Shown here: positions 6,546-8,837 of the stretch, in pieces
Layout: the number at the start of each line of letters is the position of its first letter
How positions within the stretch are numbered: position 1 is the stretch's first letter
Source of the DNA: Bacillota bacterium
Lineage (GTDB): Bacteria > Eremiobacterota > SpSt-956 > JAKJGF01
Assembly: GCA_029555925.1 (NCBI GenBank)
Contig: JAKPQU010000182.1
Span: forward strand, 1-8,837
DNA: 8,837 nt
Reading direction: 5' to 3'
Notes under the pieces: model-generated
The model's database searches: none
The model's input: only the letters and a program-made list of their open reading frames with translations
What the model was told of the DNA's origin: nothing
Made by a program: the position numbers and the translations under genes

Positions 6546-7235
6546 TCAGCGATTATCAAGAGATTCTTTTAAGATGATCATCCTGAGAAGTTCTGCAATT
6601 GCCATGAGAAATGCTGCTATATAGGTCATTGCTGCAGCATGGAGAACATGCTTTGCTCCTTCCATCTCCGTTACGGTCATAAACTGCCCCTTTTGCAGCA
6701 TTGCAAGAGCTCTCCTGCTTGCGTTGAATTCCACCGGGAGTGTTATGAGATAAAATAGAACAGCTCCCAGGAACAGGTATATCCCTATGTTTACCATGAA
6801 GGCAGAACTGAAGAGAAAACCGGCAAAGAACAGGGGAAATGCAGCATAAGTCCCCAGGTTTGCAACAGGCACAAGAGATGAGCGCAGCGCAAGAGGTAAA
6901 TATCCTTCTTTGTGCTGAACGGCATGCCCTACTTCATGTGCCGCTACTCCCAGGGAAGTAATGGAATTACCTCTGTAAACATCAGGGGAAAGTCTTAATA
7001 CTTTTCCTGCAGGATCATAATGATCTCCCATATAGCTATCTGTCATTTCAACAGGAATACAGGAAAGACCGTTTCTCCATAGCAGTTCTCTTGCTATCTG
7101 TGCCCCCGTAATTCCTGAAAATGTCCCCGTCTTTGAAAATTCATTGAATGCAGACTTTACCTTTATAGAGGCATATATTGAAAAAAGTAAAGCCGGTATC
7201 AGTATGATAAATGTCCAGTCTCCGAATATAAACAT
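6546..7235 (-). CDS. yugP: Membrane zinc metallopeptidase, YugP family
   Basis: A 229-aa member of the YugP family (neutral zinc metallopeptidase, PF04298-type), about the usual length of around 225 residues. The zinc-binding HEVGH lies at 100-104, and Glu169 in LPVEFNASRRAL is the likely third ligand. Hydrophobic segments lie near 8-24, 124-148, 149-170 and 203-222, so the protein is integral to the inner membrane with the active site next to the membrane. Its substrates are unknown; a quality-control or membrane-protein turnover role is inferred from the gene context. I set the start at the ATG at 7235 because AAGGAGGTGA sits 5 bases before it. The GTG at 7244, which gives a longer frame, is itself part of that ribosome-binding site. 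It is the last gene after two hsp20 genes, separated from the second by a hairpin, and ends at a strong terminator. Confidence 0.93.
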   Translation of the reverse strand: MFIFGDWTFIILIPALLFSIYASIKVKSAFNEFSKTGTFSGITGAQIARELLWRNGLSCIPVEMTDSYMGDHYDPAGKVLRLSPDVYRGNSITSLGVAAHEVGHAVQHKEGYLPLALRSSLVPVANLGTYAAFPLFFAGFLFSSAFMVNIGIYLFLGAVLFYLITLPVEFNASRRALAMLQKGQFMTVTEMEGAKHVLHAAAMTYIAAFLMAIAELLRMIILKESLDNR

Positions 7236-7255
7236 GCTGCTCACCTCCTTGGACT

Positions 7256-7283
7256 AAAGGCCGGCATATTACCGGCCTTTTTT
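7256..7283. terminator. Hairpin between hsp20-2 and yugP (terminator-like, possibly attenuating)
   Basis: A perfect 9-bp stem, AAAGGCCGG with CCGGCCTTT, encloses a 7-nt loop. Read on the + strand it is followed by three more Ts, a normal terminator end, yet no + strand gene precedes it. Read on the - strand, the direction of the operon, only three Ts follow before AGTCC and the yugP ribosome-binding site. It may therefore reduce, protect or partly terminate transcription into yugP rather than end the operon. Confidence 0.6.
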
Positions 7284-7285
7284 GA

Positions 7286-7774
7286 TTAATTTATTGTTAT
7301 GACTTTTCTTGTAACTTCATATGGTATCCTCACCATTAAGACACCATTTTTGTATTTTGCTTTTACACCTTCAGATTTCGCCCTGTAAGGTAAGGGGATG
7401 GTTCTGTAAAACTGGCCGTAAGCACACTGGGACAGATAATAGTCTCCTCTTTTTTCCTCTCTCTGTCTTTTCTTTTCACCGCTTACAACGAGATAGTTTT
7501 CGTAAGCCATAACATTGAGATCTTCTCTGTCCATACCGGGTAATTCCAGTCTTACTATAATTTCGTCATCTGTGCAGTATATATCATTTGCCATATACCC
7601 CCATCTTACAGGCGGTATGTCCGGTATATCCCATTCATCATCACTTTTCTTGAATTTCGTAAGGGCTGTTCTCGTATTTTTCATAAGATATTCCCAGCCT
7701 TCAGAAAGGCTTTCGCTTAAATTAGAAAAACCTTCTTTTATATAATCAATAGGCTTTTTCAATATTTCTCTCAT
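7286..7774 (-). CDS. hsp20: Small heat-shock protein, Hsp20/alpha-crystallin family (second, divergent copy)
   Basis: A 162-aa cytoplasmic ATP-independent chaperone that holds unfolding proteins. The alpha-crystallin domain covers about 59-152: RLELPGMDREDL at 75-86, YLVVSGEKK at 94-102, YGQFYRTIPLP at 119-129 and YKNGVLMVRIP at 141-151. The C-terminal VITIN carries the I-x-I type motif used in oligomer assembly. The N-terminal 58 residues are longer than in the neighbouring copy, with an amphipathic stretch and several Trp (EWDIPDIPPVRW). I place the start at the ATG at 7774, nine bases after AAAGGGG. The TTG at 7780 would leave only three bases. It lies 35 bp downstream of the first hsp20 and is probably read from the same promoter. 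The two copies differ enough that they may form separate or mixed oligomers. Confidence 0.93.
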   Translation of the reverse strand: MREILKKPIDYIKEGFSNLSESLSEGWEYLMKNTRTALTKFKKSDDEWDIPDIPPVRWGYMANDIYCTDDEIIVRLELPGMDREDLNVMAYENYLVVSGEKKRQREEKRGDYYLSQCAYGQFYRTIPLPYRAKSEGVKAKYKNGVLMVRIPYEVTRKVITIN

Positions 7775-7809
7775 ATTCAAACACCCCTTTCTTTATATGG
7801 TTTGTTCTC

Positions 7810-8232
7810 TTACCGGATTTCTATTTTCTTTGGTTTTACCTTTTCTTCCTTTGGAATGGTTATTTCCAGTATACCGTTTTTATAACCGGCTTTTATTTCA
7901 TCGGTCTTTATCTCCTGATTGATGGCAAATGATCTGGAAAAGGAACCATAAGACATTTCTCTTCTCAGGTATTTTTCACCTTTTTCTTCTGTTTCTGCCT
8001 TTTTTTCTCCTTTTATTGTAAGACAGTTACCGTCAATGGATATGTCTATATCCTTCTGATCCATACCGGGAATTTCTGCTTTTATCAGGAATTCCTTTTC
8101 ATTTTCAATGATGTCCACTGCCGGAACGGAGAGACATGTTTCTCCGTTCCATAAGTCTGTCATGAAATCTGAAAACAGAGTGTTCCAGGGTTTGCACATA
8201 TTATTTATTTTAGGGTTGCATGTTGCTAACAT
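7810..8232 (-). CDS. hsp20: Small heat-shock protein, Hsp20/alpha-crystallin family (first copy)
   Basis: A 140-aa ATP-independent holding chaperone of typical bacterial length. The alpha-crystallin domain covers about 35-128: KAEIPGMDQKDI at 51-62, NCLTIKGEKK at 69-78, YGSFSRSF at 95-102 and YKNGILEITIP at 117-127. KKIEIR at the C-terminus supplies the I-x-I motif. A GAGGTGA ribosome-binding site precedes the ATG, and a consensus promoter lies upstream. It is the first gene of the hsp20-hsp20-yugP unit. I see no CIRCE element, so HrcA control is not indicated; the promoter looks like a housekeeping sigma-70 type. Cysteines at 5, 13, 33 and 70 are more than usual for the family. Confidence 0.95.
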   Translation of the reverse strand: MLATCNPKINNMCKPWNTLFSDFMTDLWNGETCLSVPAVDIIENEKEFLIKAEIPGMDQKDIDISIDGNCLTIKGEKKAETEEKGEKYLRREMSYGSFSRSFAINQEIKTDEIKAGYKNGILEITIPKEEKVKPKKIEIR

Positions 8233-8246
8233 TTAAATCACCTCAT

Positions 8247-8284
8247 TTATATTATAAATTTTATTTCTATAATTATATTATAAA
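8247..8284. repeat. Pair of 12-bp direct repeats spanning the hsp20 promoter -10 and leader
   Basis: TTATATTATAAA occurs at 8247-8258 and again at 8273-8284 (+ strand). The centres are 26 bp apart, about two and a half helical turns. The upstream copy contains the -10. The pair could be an operator, a duplicated -10 or chance in AT-rich DNA. Confidence 0.6.
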
Positions 8285-8305
8285 AGTTTAGCGTAGTATT
8301 GTCAA
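8277..8305 (-). promoter_or_regulatory. Consensus sigma-70 promoter for the hsp20-hsp20-yugP operon
   Basis: On the - strand: TTGACA (8300-8305), a 17-bp spacer, then TATAAT (8277-8282), a perfect match to the housekeeping consensus. Transcription would begin near 8270, giving a leader of about 38 nt. The 12-bp sequence covering the -10 is repeated exactly 26 bp downstream, at 8247-8258. Confidence 0.92.
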
Positions 8306-8368
8306 GTATGTGGACATTAAATTTTTCTAATGATAGTGTAACGGTTTATTTATGGCATATTTTTCAAT

Positions 8369-8418
8369 AAAAAGAACTGTCACAGGGAGTTTTATCTTGC
8401 TGTGACAGTTCTTTTTTT
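8369..8418. terminator. Strong bidirectional intrinsic terminator downstream of the FmdB-type gene
   Basis: A perfect 17-bp stem (8369-8385 with 8400-8416, core AGAACTGTCACAG) encloses a 14-nt loop. A run of Ts lies at the end in either direction: seven on the + strand, five on the - strand. It ends transcription of the FmdB-type gene before the hsp20 promoter. Together with that promoter it fills most of the 233-bp gap at 8233-8465. The remainder (8306-8368) shows nothing I can identify. Confidence 0.9.
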
Positions 8419-8423
8419 CTCCC

Positions 8424-8449
8424 GTGACGCGTAACGCGTAACGCATTAC
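8424..8449. repeat. Intergenic TAACGCG repeat, copy 3
   Basis: GTGACGCG is followed by TAACGCG, then TAACGCA and TTAC, a tandem heptamer array. It lies between the terminator and the FmdB-type stop codon and is GC-rich against its surroundings. It is the longest and cleanest of the three copies. Confidence 0.8.
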
Positions 8450-8465
8450 AGGAGCATATAGGTAA

Positions 8466-8699
8466 TTAAATTTCTACTTTATCATTTTTACATTCTTTCC
8501 CGGCATCGCTTTGAGAAGATTTTTTAGAATCATTGATGTAAAAACCGCTTCCCTTAAAAATTATTCCTGCAGGTGAAATGATTTTATGAGTTCTGTTGCT
8601 TTTGCACAAAGTGCAAGTTGTGTTATCCGGTTTATTGGTCATAGTAAATATTTCAAATTTTCCTTTACAGTCATTGCATCTGTATTCAAAGAAAGGCAT
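8466..8699 (-). CDS. FmdB-family zinc-ribbon protein
   Basis: A 77-aa protein of the FmdB type (putative regulatory zinc ribbon). MPFFEYRCNDC opens it, and two CxxC pairs, Cys8/Cys11 and Cys29/Cys32, should bind one zinc. The family's conserved FKGSGFYIND stretch follows at 48-57. The tail is hydrophilic and Ser/Lys-rich, with one extra Cys70. Members are small and widespread; FmdB was named from a proposed regulator of amide utilisation, and the role of most homologues is unknown. The start at 8699 is backed by an AAAGGAGGAG site. It has its own promoter and is followed by a strong terminator, so it is probably transcribed alone and independently of the hsp20 operon. Confidence 0.92.
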   Translation of the reverse strand: MPFFEYRCNDCKGKFEIFTMTNKPDNTTCTLCKSNRTHKIISPAGIIFKGSGFYINDSKKSSQSDAGKECKNDKVEI

Positions 8700-8744
8700 A
8701 TTAATCTCCTCCTTTAATTTGTTAAATATAATACTATCAATACT

Positions 8745-8773
8745 ATAATACTTATTTAGCCATATATTGTCAA
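8745..8773 (-). promoter_or_regulatory. Sigma-70 promoter for the FmdB-type gene
   Basis: On the - strand: TTGACA (8768-8773), a 17-bp spacer, then TATTAT (8745-8750). The leader would be about 40 nt. Just downstream of and overlapping the -10 are repeated AATACTAT units (+ strand, about 8729-8750), a possible operator or chance repetition in AT-rich DNA. Confidence 0.85.
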
Positions 8774-8837
8774 GATATAATCTATATATTTTTTATCCTA
8801 AAGACCGCAGAATACTCCCTCTATAGCTGAAGGCTTA
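8774..8837. other. Right window end, no firm feature; possible 3' tail of a - strand gene
   Basis: On the - strand one frame is open from the edge for 12 codons (KPSAIEGVFCGL) to a TAG at 8798-8800. It could be the end of a protein continuing outside the window. Another frame is also partly open, and the stretch is too short to judge. Confidence 0.2.

Noticed and set aside
8233..8340. CIRCE/HrcA operator upstream of hsp20
   Set aside because: The TTAGCACTC-N9-GAGTGCTAA inverted repeat is not present.
2132..8449. CRISPR array made of the GC-rich repeats
   Set aside because: The units are short, scattered kilobases apart, lack unique spacers, and no cas genes are present.
8798..8837. 3' end of a - strand gene at the right edge
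   Set aside because: Only 12 codons are visible; kept as a low-confidence note rather than a gene.

Overview
This is an AT-rich bacterial window with strong Shine-Dalgarno sites, near-consensus sigma-70 promoters and clear intrinsic terminators. It suggests an anaerobe, because it carries an oxygen-sensitive type of iron-sulfur enzyme with its ATP-driven activator, plus a CoA-transferase typical of fermentative metabolism. I cannot name the phylum from sequence alone. A PilM/FtsA-like actin-fold protein is compatible with a type IV pilus-bearing organism but does not prove it.

Layout. On the + strand (1-3743) lies the 3' part of a large gene for a PilM/FtsA-like ATPase carrying three tandem copies of an 88-90 residue module at its C-terminus. 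It is followed by a complete acetate/propionate-type CoA-transferase of the YdiF/Pct family. From 3744 to 3912 there is a convergent junction with a heptamer repeat and a long imperfect hairpin. From 3913 to 5962 on the - strand lies a two-gene operon: yjiM (2-hydroxyacyl-CoA dehydratase-like, double-cubane-cluster protein family), then yjiL (its BadF/HgdC-type ATPase activator). From 6115 to 6429 there is an orphan ORF with one C-terminal membrane segment, possibly the tail of a truncated gene. From 6546 to 8232 on the - strand lies a stress operon driven by a consensus promoter: hsp20, a second divergent hsp20, then the membrane zinc metallopeptidase YugP. From 8466 to 8699 there is a small FmdB-type zinc-ribbon gene with its own promoter and terminator. 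The right end (8774-8837) holds nothing I can assign firmly.

How the genes may work together. YjiL should deliver low-potential electrons to YjiM at the cost of ATP. Related CoA-transferases supply CoA-esters to classical 2-hydroxyacyl-CoA dehydratases, so the convergent neighbour is suggestive, but nothing shows the two units share a pathway. The two small heat-shock proteins and YugP are probably co-transcribed as a protein quality-control unit.

Start corrections from ribosome-binding-site evidence: the CoA-transferase starts at 2175, yugP at 7235 and the second hsp20 at 7774. The PilM-like gene has no credible start in the window and is open at its left edge. Three copies of a tandem TAACGCG-type repeat sit between genes. 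Other repeat-like pieces flank the yjiML operon. These and the triplicated domain are the least explained parts of the window.
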